Assembly (NCBI RefSeq): GCF_000346615.1
Contig: NZ_ANNU01000015.1
Coordinates: 42,707-106,706, forward strand
Length of the DNA: 64,000 nt
Direction of reading: 5' to 3'
Origin: Nafulsella turpanensis ZLM-10
Lineage (GTDB): Bacteria > Bacteroidota > Bacteroidia > Cytophagales > Cyclobacteriaceae
Shown: in pieces, positions 17,603-26,685 of the stretch
Layout: every line of letters starts with the position of its first letter
Position numbering within the stretch: the stretch's first letter is position 1
Made by a program: the position numbers and the translations under genes
The notes under the pieces: model-generated
The model's input: the letters and a program-made list of their open reading frames with translations, nothing else
What the model was told of the DNA's origin: nothing
Databases searched by the model: none

Positions 17603-18459
17603 TGTTTAGCTTTCCCGCAATCTAAAGTTCGTAAACTGTTGCTTTAAATAGTTGTGGGACGGAAAGCTTTTGCAGCTGCCATAAAATCGCTGCAGTTGAG
17701 CAGGGGTAAGCCTTTTCCAAATATACTGGGGGCTTCTGGTAAAGGGCTACTTTAGAGATTTTTCAATTGAGTGCAGAGATGAGCTGAGAGAGGAATGACT
17801 GTCGAAGCCGCCAGTAGCCAGAGGAGGGCCTTTTGCTGCTTGTTTTTTAGAGTAGGAGCGATCGGTTCTGCGTAATAAAAAATGGTAACCTCCTGCCTGG
17901 CCATAGGCCCTGCGAATAGGTAGTGGAAAAGTAATTAAAAGCAATGGATGATGAAGGAAAGCTTTCCCCGACTGACTGCAGTACAGCTAGCAAGCTTGAC
18001 AGATAATTGGAAGCGCTGGAGATGTCTGTTTGTAAAGCACTCTTTCGAAGTTAATTAAGGAGAAAAAAGAGGCTTTAGTGTCTTAGCAGGAAGCTTTTGG
18101 TAAATGGATTCCTGCAGAACCACAGGTTTTTATCCACAGGTAAGTTTTTAGCGGATAAGATATTTTTACTGCTCCGGTAGCAGCTCTTTCTCCTATTGCT
18201 TCCCGGGCTTTGCCTTCTTCAGGAGAAAGCGGTAGAGACCGTTCTAAACCTGTAACTTCCTCCAAATTAAACGCTGCACAAAGGATTAGCAGTGCAGAAA
18301 AGCCTTTAATTTTGAAATTCGGAGCAGGTATTTATCCTTACGCCCCCTGTACAAATTCTATAATGCTTCATCTTATTAAGTTAAAGAGTTTATTGCATCA
18401 ACAAATTATAACTACTTAAAATGGAGCAGTATAAAACGTAAGTTTTATGCAGGCAGGAC
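17603..18459. other. long intergenic stretch, no gene recognised
   Basis: About 860 bases after the fad terminator. The short open frames on both strands have biased, low-information translations and no recognisable motif. It could be decayed coding sequence. I see no terminal repeats of an insertion sequence. Confidence 0.5.
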
Positions 18460-18500
18460 AAAGATACACTATATGTAAAGTTATATTTTAGTGTATCTTT
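18460..18500. promoter_or_regulatory. perfect 12-bp inverted repeat
   Basis: AAAGATACACTA (18460-18471) and TAGTGTATCTTT (18489-18500) are exact complements around a 17-base AT-rich spacer. It lies about 150 bases ahead of the small membrane protein gene. It may be an operator or an RNA hairpin; there is no strong T run of a terminator. Confidence 0.45.
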
Positions 18501-18647
18501 CATTTGTTGCCGGCCAGTCCACAATCCCCTTTTAGCTTGAGGGCTAAAAACTTACTACTTTTAAAGTGTTCCGGAGGCAGTGTTTTCTTAATAGGCAGTT
18601 CTTCTGGAAAGGTAAACTCCAACTTTATCTGATAAACTTTAGAAGCC

Positions 18648-18851
18648 ATGAAGATCATTAAGAAAACCTTTCAGGCAATGGTTCTCAATCTGCTTATTAT
18701 TGCCTCCTTCTTTGTATTCGTCAACTGCTTTAATAAGCAGGAATTGTGGCCGGTGGTTGTTTCCGGTAGTCTGTTGATGGCCTTTATTCTTATGAAGGTA
18801 TCTATGATGTCTAAAGCCAACCACAGCACTCAACAACGATACTATAGATAA
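18648..18851 (+). CDS. small two-helix membrane protein, unknown
   Basis: A 67-residue protein with a basic N-terminus (MKIIKKT), two hydrophobic helices (about 10-27 and 33-52) separated by NKQELWP, and a polar tail. I recognise no family. Its reality is supported by a plausible start, membrane-protein composition and a strong terminator 21 bases after the stop. It stands alone between two repeat-rich spacers. Confidence 0.5.
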   Translation: MKIIKKTFQAMVLNLLIIASFFVFVNCFNKQELWPVVVSGSLLMAFILMKVSMMSKANHSTQQRYYR

Positions 18852-18872
18852 AACTTTACTACAAAAACAAAG

Positions 18873-18915
18873 AGCAGTCCGGTAGTTGTTAAGCAACTGC
18901 CTGACTGCTTTTTTA
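18873..18915 (+). terminator. strong hairpin terminator
   Basis: AGCAGTC...GTAGTTG pairs with CAACT...GACTGCT around a short loop (18873-18909), then six T. It ends the small gene at 18648-18851. Confidence 0.85.
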
Positions 18916-18984
18916 TTTTCTTGTGTGGCACGCGTTGCAAACGCGCGCCAGCGGGAAAGGAGCGGGAGAATGTACAAGCAGGCA

Positions 18985-19030
18985 GGAGATTGCTTCTTCA
19001 CTTCGCCTGGCTTCGTTCATCGCAATAACA
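18985..19030. repeat. half copy of the REP/MITE-like palindrome
   Basis: GGAGATTGCTTC to ATCGCAATAACA has the same ends as the right arm of the palindrome at 11041-11173. Only one arm is present. Confidence 0.6.
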
Positions 19031-19061
19031 TTGTTCGTGGAAGAAAGTACCAAAACCAGCC

Positions 19062-19089
19062 ACTGAGCACCAGGCACTATTCACCAGCA
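19062..19089. repeat. possible 14-nt-unit tract at the 3' end of recG
   Basis: CCACTGAGCACCAG and GCACTATTCACCAG are two adjacent 14-nt units agreeing at most positions. They resemble the unit structure of the cassette arms. Weak evidence. Confidence 0.35.
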
Positions 19090-19141
19090 ATAAGCAGCCG
19101 CTGCTGCCTGCCACCAGTCATTAACCTCCAGCCACGGAAGG

Positions 19142-21241
19142 CTAACTAATCCGGCTCCAGTTGAGAACGTCCTGTGTTTGCGCTTCTACCTGCCGTTTTA
19201 CATCTTTATTCTGTGTAAGTTCCAGCAGTGGGTCCTCCTCCAACAAAGCACTGGCAGCATCGCGGGCGACCTGGAGAATTTTGCTGTCCTTGCTCAAATC
19301 GGAAACAAGTAAGTCGGTAATGCCGCTTTGCTGGGTGCCGGTAATATCGCCGGGGCCGCGGAGGCGCAGGTCCATATCGGCAATTTCAAAGCCATTATTG
19401 GTTCGCACCATCGTATCGATACGGATGCGGGCCTCCTTGCTTAGCTTAAAGTCAGTCATTAATATACAGTAGCTCTGTGCGGCACCTCGCCCTACCCTCC
19501 CGCGTAGCTGGTGTAGCTGGGCCAGGCCAAAGCGCTCGGCGTTTTCAATAATCATGACCGAAGCGTTGGGCACGTTAACGCCTACCTCTATTACCGTGGT
19601 GGCCACCATAATTTGCGTTTGCTTTTTAAGGAAGCGCTGCATTTCATACTCCTTTTCCTCGGGCTTTTGCCGGCCGTGTACAATGCTTACCTGGTACTCC
19701 GGCTGCGGAAAGGCGCGACAGATGCTTTCATAGCCATCGGTCAGGTCTTTGAGGTCTAGCTTCTCAGATTCTTCGATGAGTGGGTACACGATATATATCT
19801 GCCTGCCTTCTTTTATTTGCTCCTTCATGAAACCAAATACGCGCAGACGGTGGGCATCGTAGCGGTGTACGGTCTGGATAGGTTTACGGCCGGCGGGTAG
19901 TTCGTCGATTACCGATACATCGAGGTCGCCATAGAGCGTCATGGCGAGGGTGCGTGGAATAGGCGTGGCGGTCATCACCAGGATGTGTGGCGGGTACAGC
20001 TCATTTTTATTCCAGAGGCGTGCCCGCTGTGCTACCCCAAAGCGGTGCTGCTCATCAATTACGGCCAGTCCGAGATTTTTAAACTGCACTGGGTCTTCGA
20101 GTAAGGCATGGGTGCCAACCAGTATATGAAGCACTCCGCTTTCGAGGGCCTCATGAATTTGCCGACGTGCTTTTTGCTTTGTAGAACCGGTGAGCAGCGC
20201 AATGTTGAGGCCCAGCTTTTTGGCAAATTCTTTCAGGCCGTGGTAATGTTGGGTGGCCAGAATTTCGGTGGGTGCCATGAGGGCTGCCTGGGCACCGCAG
20301 CCAATCGCCAGCAGCATCGAAATAAAGGCTACAATGGTTTTGCCGCTACCTACATCGCCCTGCAGGAGGCGGTTCATTTGCTTGCCGCTGCGTACATCGG
20401 CATAAATTTCCTTTACCACCCGCTTTTGTGCTCCGGTTAAATCGAAGGGAAGGTGATCTTTATAAAATCGCGTAAGCAACTCCGGATTATCAAATACCTG
20501 CCCTTTGTATTTTTCGGTACGACCCAGCTTTAGTTTTAACAGGCGTAGCTGAATGTAAAAAAGCTCCTCGAATTTAAGCCTGAAAAGGGCTTTGGCAAGC
20601 CATTCATGGTCTTTCGGAAAGTGGATGCCCTGGAGGGCCTCTTTTTTGCCCATGAGGCGATATTGCTCCAGTAGATGCTGCGGAAGCGTTTCGTGGATAT
20701 AGTCTGCGGCCAGCTTGAGCAGCTGCTCCTGAATTTTGCTAATGGCCTTGCTGTCGATAAACTTCCGCTTGAGCTTTTCGGTGGTGTGGTATACCGGCTG
20801 CAGGTAGCCGCCGGCATTGTTATAGTCGGTGAGCACTTCCAGCTCGGGGTGGGCAATGCTGTATTTCTGTCCGAACTTGCTGGGTTTGCCAAAGGCAACA
20901 TAATCAGTGCCGGAGCGGAGGCTTTTAGCTACCCATGCGGCCTTGGCAAACCACACCAGCTCTATTTCGCCAGTCCCATCGGAAAAGTAGGCCACCAGGC
21001 GCTTCTTTTTACCTTCTCCTACCATTTCCAGGGAGCGAATACGGCCTTTCAGCTGCACATAAGGCATCTGGTCGTTCAGCTGTGCAATAGGGTAAAAGCG
21101 GGTGCGGTCTTCGTGGCGGAAGGGATAATGCTGAATGAGGTCACCATAGGTAAACAGCTGCAGCTCCTTTTTCAGCAAATCGGCTTTTTGTGGCCCAATG
21201 CCCCGTAGGTATTCGATAGGAGTACTAAAAAAACCAGCCAT
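19142..21241 (-). CDS. recG: ATP-dependent DNA helicase RecG
   Basis: A 699-residue RecG, normal length. The N-terminal wedge/OB domain (about 1-240; SPIEYLRGIGPQKADLLKKEL, then an OB fold with QLKGRIRSLE) binds branched DNA. The helicase core has Walker A GDVGSGKT, the DEQH box (VIDEQHRFG), motif III TATPIPRT and the C-terminal helicase motifs with HQLRGRVGRG. It remodels stalled replication forks and Holliday junctions. The ATG at 21241 is used because homology begins there; the open frame upstream runs through the repeat arm. It is the last gene of the mutY-ssb-gldE-gldD-recG run. Confidence 0.96.
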   Translation of the reverse strand: MAGFFSTPIEYLRGIGPQKADLLKKELQLFTYGDLIQHYPFRHEDRTRFYPIAQLNDQMPYVQLKGRIRSLEMVGEGKKKRLVAYFSDGTGEIELVWFAKAAWVAKSLRSGTDYVAFGKPSKFGQKYSIAHPELEVLTDYNNAGGYLQPVYHTTEKLKRKFIDSKAISKIQEQLLKLAADYIHETLPQHLLEQYRLMGKKEALQGIHFPKDHEWLAKALFRLKFEELFYIQLRLLKLKLGRTEKYKGQVFDNPELLTRFYKDHLPFDLTGAQKRVVKEIYADVRSGKQMNRLLQGDVGSGKTIVAFISMLLAIGCGAQAALMAPTEILATQHYHGLKEFAKKLGLNIALLTGSTKQKARRQIHEALESGVLHILVGTHALLEDPVQFKNLGLAVIDEQHRFGVAQRARLWNKNELYPPHILVMTATPIPRTLAMTLYGDLDVSVIDELPAGRKPIQTVHRYDAHRLRVFGFMKEQIKEGRQIYIVYPLIEESEKLDLKDLTDGYESICRAFPQPEYQVSIVHGRQKPEEKEYEMQRFLKKQTQIMVATTVIEVGVNVPNASVMIIENAERFGLAQLHQLRGRVGRGAAQSYCILMTDFKLSKEARIRIDTMVRTNNGFEIADMDLRLRGPGDITGTQQSGITDLLVSDLSKDSKILQVARDAASALLEEDPLLELTQNKDVKRQVEAQTQDVLNWSRIS

Positions 21242-21247
21242 TATTTT

Positions 21248-21375
21248 AGTATTGAGTAGTGGGTATTGAGTACTGAGACGTGAGGAAATGAATGATAGGA
21301 TAAAAGGGATTTCAATTTGCCAGCCATTCACTCATTTTATCATTCACTCATTCGTAATTCACTCACTCAAAATTA
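21248..21375. repeat. gene-less cassette of 14-nt-unit arms between gldD and recG
   Basis: The side next to recG (21248-21304) has GTATTGAGTAGTGG and GTATTGAGTACTGA units of the cassette 1 family, then GAGGAAATGAATGAT. The other side (21329-21375) has 14-nt GAATGAGTGAATG-type units on the minus strand. TGAATGATA (21289-21297) pairs exactly with 21338-21346. No S23 gene lies between. The tract ends six bases before the recG start. Confidence 0.6.
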
Positions 21376-21393
21376 ATTCGGCACATTACTCCA

Positions 21394-21993
21394 TTACTCC
21401 CACTTCAGGGTATTCAGCATATGGATGATATCCTTTTTTACATACTCGATAACGGGAGCAAGGGAATCGTTTTGAGTGGCGGTGCGGAAATAAAGTGCGC
21501 CTCTCAGGTAATGTTCGGTCGAGTCGGTTGTAAAGAACTGGAACTGGCTCGGCACCTCACCCTCCAATTCATTTACCACCGCTACATGGCCATTGGGGGT
21601 ACGAACAATGCCCTCTTCAATGGAAGAGGCCTTAATTTGGTGCTTGGTGGTGAGTTTATAGGCATCACTGATGTGTTCCTTCAGCTTTTCTTCACTTCCG
21701 TTGAGCGGTTTATAAGTAAGCTGCACATTGGCGACCATTTCAGGGTAGTAGATGTTGATCCAGTAAGGTTCGGCAATCCAGGAGGTATCAGGCAAAATAG
21801 TGGCATGCGCCGAGTACTCGAAGGTATAAGGAAAGCTGTCGGGCAGCTGCTGGTAACGGTGCTCCGGCAGCTCTATGCGGTTATAGGCCTTTGGTTTAGG
21901 CGAATAGGTATTGCCGCCATCGCAGCTGGTAAAGAAGAAAGAGGCTGTACAAAAGATGCACAGCCAGGTATAGCGTAAGAAGGCTTTTTGCAT
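21394..21993 (-). CDS. gldD: gliding motility lipoprotein GldD
   Basis: A 199-residue lipoprotein: signal peptide and lipobox FFFTSC, with lipidated cysteine near residue 24, then the GldD hallmark [18 protein letters not shown] and a C-terminal region with HYLRGALYF...[15 protein letters not shown]. GldD is needed for gliding and chitin use in Flavobacterium johnsoniae and stabilises the gliding/T9SS machinery in the envelope. It follows gldE by 38 bases in the conserved mutY-ssb-gldE-gldD order. Confidence 0.93.
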   Translation of the reverse strand: MQKAFLRYTWLCIFCTASFFFTSCDGGNTYSPKPKAYNRIELPEHRYQQLPDSFPYTFEYSAHATILPDTSWIAEPYWINIYYPEMVANVQLTYKPLNGSEEKLKEHISDAYKLTTKHQIKASSIEEGIVRTPNGHVAVVNELEGEVPSQFQFFTTDSTEHYLRGALYFRTATQNDSLAPVIEYVKKDIIHMLNTLKWE

Positions 21994-22031
21994 GTATATG
22001 AAGTATTCAATTTCGTTTTCTGATAACGAAA

Positions 22032-23462
22032 CTACTGCACAGATATTCCGGTACCAGCTTCTGTCGGTACAGGTTTTATCAATACCCGCACCCGTTTTAT
22101 TCGCTTGATATCGGCAGAAACCACGGTAAAAACAAACTTATTGTAATAAATACGTTCTCCGGCACGGGGCAGCTTGGTGTTTAACTCGAGGAGTAAGCCC
22201 CCTAATGATTCGCTGTCGCCTTTAATTTCTTCGAACACTGCCGGGTCTTCGTTAATAATTTTGCAGAAATCGTTTAATGAAGTTTTGCCTTCGAAGATAT
22301 AGGTGGAATCGTCGAGTTTGTTGTACGCCACATCGTCGTCGTCAAACTCATCATTAATCTCTCCCACTATCTCCTCAATAATATCTTCCAGCGTAATTAA
22401 GCCGGAGGTGCCGCCATATTCATCTACCACAATGGCCATATGGATACGCTTTTGCTGGAAGTCCTTCAGCAGAGAATCGATTTTTTTGTTCTCCGGCACA
22501 AAGAAGGCAGGGCGTAGCAGGCTTTGCCAGTGAAAAGTTTCATTCTCGTTCAGGTAAGGGAGCAAGTCTTTTACATACAGCACACCTTCCAGCTGGTCGA
22601 CTGTTTCGTGAAATACGGGTACCCTGGAGTAGCCCGACTTATTTACTTTGTCCATGAGCTCATGGAAGTCGTACTCGATATCAAAAGCGGTGATGTCCAT
22701 GCGGGAGCGCATCACCTGCCTTACCGTAAGCTGGCCAAAGTTAACAATTCCTTTCAGGATGCCCTTTTCCTCTTCTGTTGTTCCTTCTGAAGTGGTAATA
22801 TCAAGGGCATGGTTTAGGTGGTCGACTGTAATCTGGTATCCTCTCCGCTCTACCCTTTTCTCAATTACATTGCTTACCCTCATGAGCACCCAGGCAAGCG
22901 GAGAAAAGAATGTTTCGCCAAAAGCAATAAGGCCGGAGGTGGTACGCGCAAAGGTCAGGTTATTCTGATTGGCATACACCTTGGGTACTACTTCTCCAAA
23001 GAAAACGATGAGGAAGGTAACCGTAAAGGTTAAAGCAGTTACCACCAGCCCTTCGGTGGTTTTAGTGCCCAGCGCCCGCCAGGTAACATAGGTCGAGAGG
23101 GTAACAAAGGCAATGTTCACGAAGTTATTCAGAATCAGAATAGTCGCCAGCAGTTTTTTAGGCCTTTCCAGCAGGTGCAGAATGCGGCCATCGGTAGGCC
23201 GGTTACTCTTCCGGCATTCGGCAATATCATTCGTGGAGAAAGAGAAAAAAGCGACCTCGGAGCCTGAAATAAGGGCTGAAAACACCAGCAATATCAGTAA
23301 CATCAGTCCCGTAACAACATAAAAAGCCACACTACCTGTGTTTACAGAAGCGAGCAGCGGTTGAAGTACAATACTGCTATCGCCCAATAACAGGTGTTGG
23401 CCAGTTATCCACACATATCCTAACAAGCCGGCCGGGAAAGGATCGTCTATTGAAGTATCCAA
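22032..23462 (-). CDS. gldE: gliding motility-associated protein GldE (CNNM/CBS transporter-like)
   Basis: A 476-residue membrane protein of the CorC/CNNM group: a DUF21 domain with four hydrophobic helices (about 45-240), two CBS domains (about 250-390; [15 protein letters not shown] and the [25 protein letters not shown] motif) and a C-terminal CorC/HlyC domain (about 395-470). Relatives move Mg2+ or Co2+. GldE in F. johnsoniae acts with GldD in gliding. It lies 24 bases from ssb and 38 from gldD, so it is in their operon. Confidence 0.92.
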   Translation of the reverse strand: MDTSIDDPFPAGLLGYVWITGQHLLLGDSSIVLQPLLASVNTGSVAFYVVTGLMLLILLVFSALISGSEVAFFSFSTNDIAECRKSNRPTDGRILHLLERPKKLLATILILNNFVNIAFVTLSTYVTWRALGTKTTEGLVVTALTFTVTFLIVFFGEVVPKVYANQNNLTFARTTSGLIAFGETFFSPLAWVLMRVSNVIEKRVERRGYQITVDHLNHALDITTSEGTTEEEKGILKGIVNFGQLTVRQVMRSRMDITAFDIEYDFHELMDKVNKSGYSRVPVFHETVDQLEGVLYVKDLLPYLNENETFHWQSLLRPAFFVPENKKIDSLLKDFQQKRIHMAIVVDEYGGTSGLITLEDIIEEIVGEINDEFDDDDVAYNKLDDSTYIFEGKTSLNDFCKIINEDPAVFEEIKGDSESLGGLLLELNTKLPRAGERIYYNKFVFTVVSADIKRIKRVRVLIKPVPTEAGTGISVQ

Positions 23463-23486
23463 AATTTAAGTTTTCGTTCCGAAAAA

Positions 23487-23948
23487 TCAGAAAGGTAGAT
23501 CGTCGTCTGCCCCTTCGTCGCTAAAGCTGTTTGGCTCAGGCTGGCTGCCGGAAGCTCTGGAGCCGCTCTCCGAGCGGTTATTGCCATATTCTTCCTGCCC
23601 GCCGTTGGCACTATCTGGCCGGCCGCCCAGCATCGTCATATTTTGTGCGCGTATCCTGGTGGTATAGCGCGTATTACCGTCTTTATCCTGCCACTCTTCC
23701 GTCCGGATTTTTCCTTCTATATACACCGAGCTTCCCTTGCGCAGGTATTGTTCAGCAATTTTGGCAAGGCCCTCCCAGCATTCCACGCGGTGCCACTCTG
23801 TCTGGGTTACCTTCTCGCCATTTTTATTGGTGTAGGTCTCAGAGGTGGCCATATTAAAATTGGCAACAGATGCACCACTGGGTAAGTTCCTGATTTCGGG
23901 ATCGGCACCAAGGTTCCCGATTAAAATAACTTTATTAACTCCTGCCAT
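23487..23948 (-). CDS. ssb: single-stranded DNA-binding protein
   Basis: A 153-residue SSB. It has the N-terminal OB fold ([18 protein letters not shown]..., [32 protein letters not shown]), a glycine/serine/asparagine-rich linker (about 112-142) and the acidic tip DDDLPF that recruits repair and replication proteins. It follows mutY by 52 bases and precedes gldE. Confidence 0.96.
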   Translation of the reverse strand: MAGVNKVILIGNLGADPEIRNLPSGASVANFNMATSETYTNKNGEKVTQTEWHRVECWEGLAKIAEQYLRKGSSVYIEGKIRTEEWQDKDGNTRYTTRIRAQNMTMLGGRPDSANGGQEEYGNNRSESGSRASGSQPEPNSFSDEGADDDLPF

Positions 23949-24000
23949 AAATGAATGAAAGTGTAAAATTAAAAAATTAAATCCGTATAACTAAAGGTAC

Positions 24001-25083
24001 TTAAAAATTGAGCTTCTCCAAAACGTTTTTAATCAATACCGGCTTCGGTAGTGCCAGCGTTTCTGCAGGATTAAATGCCTGCAGCTGCGACCTTTCTGCC
24101 GTAAAAGTCTGAAGCGCCTGCTCGCTTGCCTGGAGTACAAAAAATTTTACATGCAGTAGCTGATGTGTGAGCTGATGCTTATATACTTCCGACTCCTCAA
24201 CTAAAATACTATTTTTCGCCATAAGTTGTTGTATTCCTTCGTCCTTAATTGCATCAGTATCGAGCAGCGTGTTGTCTTCTACCAGGTAAAAGTCATACAA
24301 TCCCCTCCAGATATCGCCTGCAGGGCGGGGGCGCATTAAAATTTCTCCTGCCGGATTGAGGATGATGAAGTAATGAAAATAGCGATGTTTTACTTTTGTG
24401 GCTTTCTTTTTAACCGGAAAGTCCTTTTGCATGCTGTGCTGGTAGGCATAGCAAACTGCCTGCAGGGGGCAGTACAGGCAGAGCGGTTTTTGGGGAGTGC
24501 AGTGCATCGCGCCAAACTCCATAATAGCCTGATTAAAGGTGTCGGGCTGCTCCGGATCGATCAGTTCACTGGCCAGTGCAAAAAATTCGTTAAAGGCCGG
24601 GGGTTGTGCAATATTGGTGGTGATGCCAAACAGTCGGGCCAGTACCCGGTATACATTTCCATCTACTACGGGTACTACTTCACCAAAGGCAAAGGAGGCA
24701 ATGGCGGCGGCAGTATAGCGGCCAATGCCTTTCAGTTTTAATAAATCCTTGAAATTATCGGGGAAACGACCATTATGCTCCTGCACAACAGTTTTGGCGC
24801 AGGCATGTAAATTTCGGGCGCGGGAGTAGTAGCCCAGGCCCTGCCACAGGCGCAGCACTTCCTCTTCTTTTGCCTCGGAAAGTATCCTAACCGTTGGGAA
24901 GGCGGCAATAAAACGCTGATAGTAAGGTAACCCCTGCTGTACTCTAGTTTGTTGTAAAATAATTTCTGAGAGCCAGATGTGGTACGGATCGCGGGTATGG
25001 CGCCAGGGCAAATCGCGCTGATTTTGGGCGTACCAGGCGATTAATGGGCGAGCTATATGTTTGGTAGAGTCCAGATTATTAAT
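24001..25083 (-). CDS. mutY: A/G-specific adenine DNA glycosylase MutY, start uncertain
   Basis: MutY removes A opposite 8-oxoguanine. Visible: the IILQQTRV helix with its catalytic Glu, the helix-hairpin-helix LKGIGRYTAAAIASFAFG, catalytic Asp in VVDGNV, the 4Fe-4S loop C-x6-C-x2-C-x5-C (CTPQKPLCLYCPLQAVC), and a C-terminal NUDIX-like domain. The conserved N-terminal segment LIAWYAQNQRDLPWRH needs codons before the TTG at 25011, yet the frame has no ATG, GTG or TTG between the upstream stop (near 25140) and that TTG. The ATT at 25083 would give NNLDSTKHIARPLIAWYAQ and is my choice. A short TTG start would delete part of the conserved helix. First gene of the mutY-ssb-gldE-gldD-recG cluster. 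Confidence 0.85.
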   Translation of the reverse strand: MNNLDSTKHIARPLIAWYAQNQRDLPWRHTRDPYHIWLSEIILQQTRVQQGLPYYQRFIAAFPTVRILSEAKEEEVLRLWQGLGYYSRARNLHACAKTVVQEHNGRFPDNFKDLLKLKGIGRYTAAAIASFAFGEVVPVVDGNVYRVLARLFGITTNIAQPPAFNEFFALASELIDPEQPDTFNQAIMEFGAMHCTPQKPLCLYCPLQAVCYAYQHSMQKDFPVKKKATKVKHRYFHYFIILNPAGEILMRPRPAGDIWRGLYDFYLVEDNTLLDTDAIKDEGIQQLMAKNSILVEESEVYKHQLTHQLLHVKFFVLQASEQALQTFTAERSQLQAFNPAETLALPKPVLIKNVLEKLNF

Positions 25084-25161
25084 GACTTTAGTGATTAATG
25101 GTAAGATTTTGTGAGGTAATATTTTTTGTATTATGATGTTTTAATATTTCACCTGACCTTA

Positions 25162-25169
25162 TACATTTG
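25162..25169 (+). promoter_or_regulatory. -7 box of the HU-like operon
   Basis: TACATTTG matches TAnnTTTG. Transcription would start near 25175, leaving a leader of about 48 bases before the GTG at 25224. The -33 region is weak. Confidence 0.45.
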
Positions 25170-25223
25170 TGACAAGTTGTGGTTGAAACGGAAATTTCAA
25201 AATTAAAATTAAAACAAGAAAAC

Positions 25224-25559
25224 GTGACTAAAGCAGAGGTAATTACAGAAATAGCTGAACAGACTGGTATCGACAAGACAGATGTGCAGACTACCATTGA
25301 AGCCTTTTTTGATGTAGTAAAGGACTCAATGGCCAACGGGCATAACATTTATGTAAGAGGGTTTGGTAGCTTTGTTAACAAAAAAAGAGCTAAAAAAATT
25401 GCCCGTAACATCTCCAAAAATACTGCAATGGTAATTGATGAGCATTTCGTGCCCAGCTTTAAGCCATCGAAGGTTTTTGTTGAGAAAATTAAGGAAAGCG
25501 ACAAGGTAAGGGTAATTGATGTGCAGGAGTTGAAACTAAGTGAAGAGCTTAACGGTTAA
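25224..25559 (+). CDS. HU/IHF-family DNA-binding protein
   Basis: A 111-residue HU-family protein: TKAEVITEIAEQTGIDKTDVQTTIEAFFDVVKDSM dimerisation helices, the beta arm GFGSFVNKKRAKKIARNISKNT, and the GRNP-region variant KPSK near the end, followed by a 20-residue extension. It bends and compacts DNA. I chose the GTG at 25224 because HU proteins begin M-T/N-K-A-E; a GTG at 25179 would start almost at the predicted transcript start. It lies 25 bases ahead of the TPR gene and divergent from mutY. Confidence 0.9.
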   Translation: MTKAEVITEIAEQTGIDKTDVQTTIEAFFDVVKDSMANGHNIYVRGFGSFVNKKRAKKIARNISKNTAMVIDEHFVPSFKPSKVFVEKIKESDKVRVIDVQELKLSEELNG

Positions 25560-25584
25560 TGAGGCAAAGCGCTGAATATTAATC

Positions 25585-26463
25585 ATGTCGAAAAAGCAAT
25601 TAACTGGTATACTCGTTGCACTGATATTAGTCGGTGTCTTATTTAGTCTGCCAAAAGTAGTAGTAGAGAGCGAAGCCAAAAAGGAGGCTGCTGTTGCAGA
25701 AGGAACCGCCACAGTTAATGCTGCAGGCCCTGCTTCGGAAGAGGCTCATGACCCGAATCATGAAGGTCATGATCACGAACATGAAGAGGGAATGCATGTG
25801 GGAGCGATGGGTGCAGAGCAACTCCAAAGTGTTGAAAGTCTTAGAGAAAAGATCAGTAAATCGGGAAATATAGAAAAAGTTGCTATATTTGCCGACTCAT
25901 TGGCAGCATTGTACGCGAATAGCTTTATTTTCGACAGTGCAGCCTACTATGCTGAACTGGCCCTCTCAAAAGAGAAAAGCCTGCCACGTGTATACAAGGC
26001 AGGTCTTTATAATTTTGAGGCGTTTAACTATTCAGTAGAAGCCGGGCGGCAGCAGGCTTTTGCTAAAAAGGCAGAAGACTACCTCTCGCAGGTGCTAAAG
26101 GAGAACCCTGAAAGGCTGGATGCTAAAAACAAGCTGGCCATGCTAAAGGTATCTTCTCAAAGCCCGATGGAGGGAATCTTTATGTTGCGCGAAGTTCTTG
26201 AGAAGGATCCGGATAATGCCGAAGCCCTCATGAATATGGGAATGCTGTCGGTACAGTCCAGCCAGTTCGATAAAGCTGTCGGGCACCTGGAGCGCTTAAC
26301 GAAACTTAAGCCCGAACATGTGCAGGCCCAGTTTTATTTGGCTGTCAGCTATTTTCAGCTGGGCCGTAAGCAAGAGGCAAAACAAGGCTTTTTAAAGGTG
26401 AAAGAGCTCGATAAAAGTGCAGATGTTGCGGCTACAGTCGATGAGTACTTGAAGAATTTATAG
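25585..26463 (+). CDS. membrane-anchored TPR protein with a histidine-rich linker
   Basis: A 292-residue protein with one N-terminal hydrophobic helix (about 7-24) acting as signal anchor, an Ala/Glu linker, a histidine/acid cluster (HDPNHEGHDHEHEEGMH, about 55-71) that could bind metal, and at least three TPR-like helix pairs (about 115-290; DNAEALMNMGMLSVQSSQFDKAV and PEHVQAQFYLAVSYFQLGRKQEA). TPR proteins scaffold complexes; the partner is unknown. It is co-directional with the HU-like gene and the tiny basic-protein gene. Confidence 0.85.
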   Translation: MSKKQLTGILVALILVGVLFSLPKVVVESEAKKEAAVAEGTATVNAAGPASEEAHDPNHEGHDHEHEEGMHVGAMGAEQLQSVESLREKISKSGNIEKVAIFADSLAALYANSFIFDSAAYYAELALSKEKSLPRVYKAGLYNFEAFNYSVEAGRQQAFAKKAEDYLSQVLKENPERLDAKNKLAMLKVSSQSPMEGIFMLREVLEKDPDNAEALMNMGMLSVQSSQFDKAVGHLERLTKLKPEHVQAQFYLAVSYFQLGRKQEAKQGFLKVKELDKSADVAATVDEYLKNL

Positions 26464-26498
26464 TTAACGTATTTGTTTATAATTTAAAGCACAGAATT

Positions 26499-26588
26499 AT
26501 GCCTTGCGGTAAGAAAAGAAAAAGACACAAAATCTCTACGCACAAAAGAAAAAAGAGACTGAGAAAAAACAGACATAAGAAGAAGTAA
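26499..26588 (+). CDS. 29-residue AURKAIP1/COX24-like basic protein
   Basis: ATG to TAA encodes MPCGKKRKRHKISTHKRKKR followed by LRKNRHKKK. This extremely basic peptide matches the Bacteroidota proteins annotated as AURKAIP1/COX24 domain-containing, related to the small ribosomal subunit protein bS22 and mitochondrial mS38. It is probably a ribosomal protein that binds rRNA. It is too short for most gene finders. It lies 35 bases after the TPR gene and is followed by a hairpin. Confidence 0.85.
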   Translation: MPCGKKRKRHKISTHKRKKRLRKNRHKKK

Positions 26589-26622
26589 TTTTTCATTCTC
26601 TGAATTACTATACACATCTCTC

Positions 26623-26651
26623 TCACCTCTTGCATGTATTGCGGGAGGTGA
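26623..26651 (+). terminator. hairpin between the small ribosomal-type gene and rng
   Basis: TCACCTC (26623-26629) pairs with GAGGTGA (26645-26651), with extra pairs including G-T inside, then AAATTTTATATTTTT. It probably ends or attenuates the upstream operon before ribonuclease E/G. Confidence 0.6.
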
Positions 26652-26685
26652 AATTTTATATTTTTAACGAATTAATCCTACAGAC

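Noticed and set aside
17747..18265. Short minus-strand frames in the long spacer after fadE
   Set aside because: 60-65 codons, unusual composition, no ribosome site or homology visible. Possibly decayed sequence.
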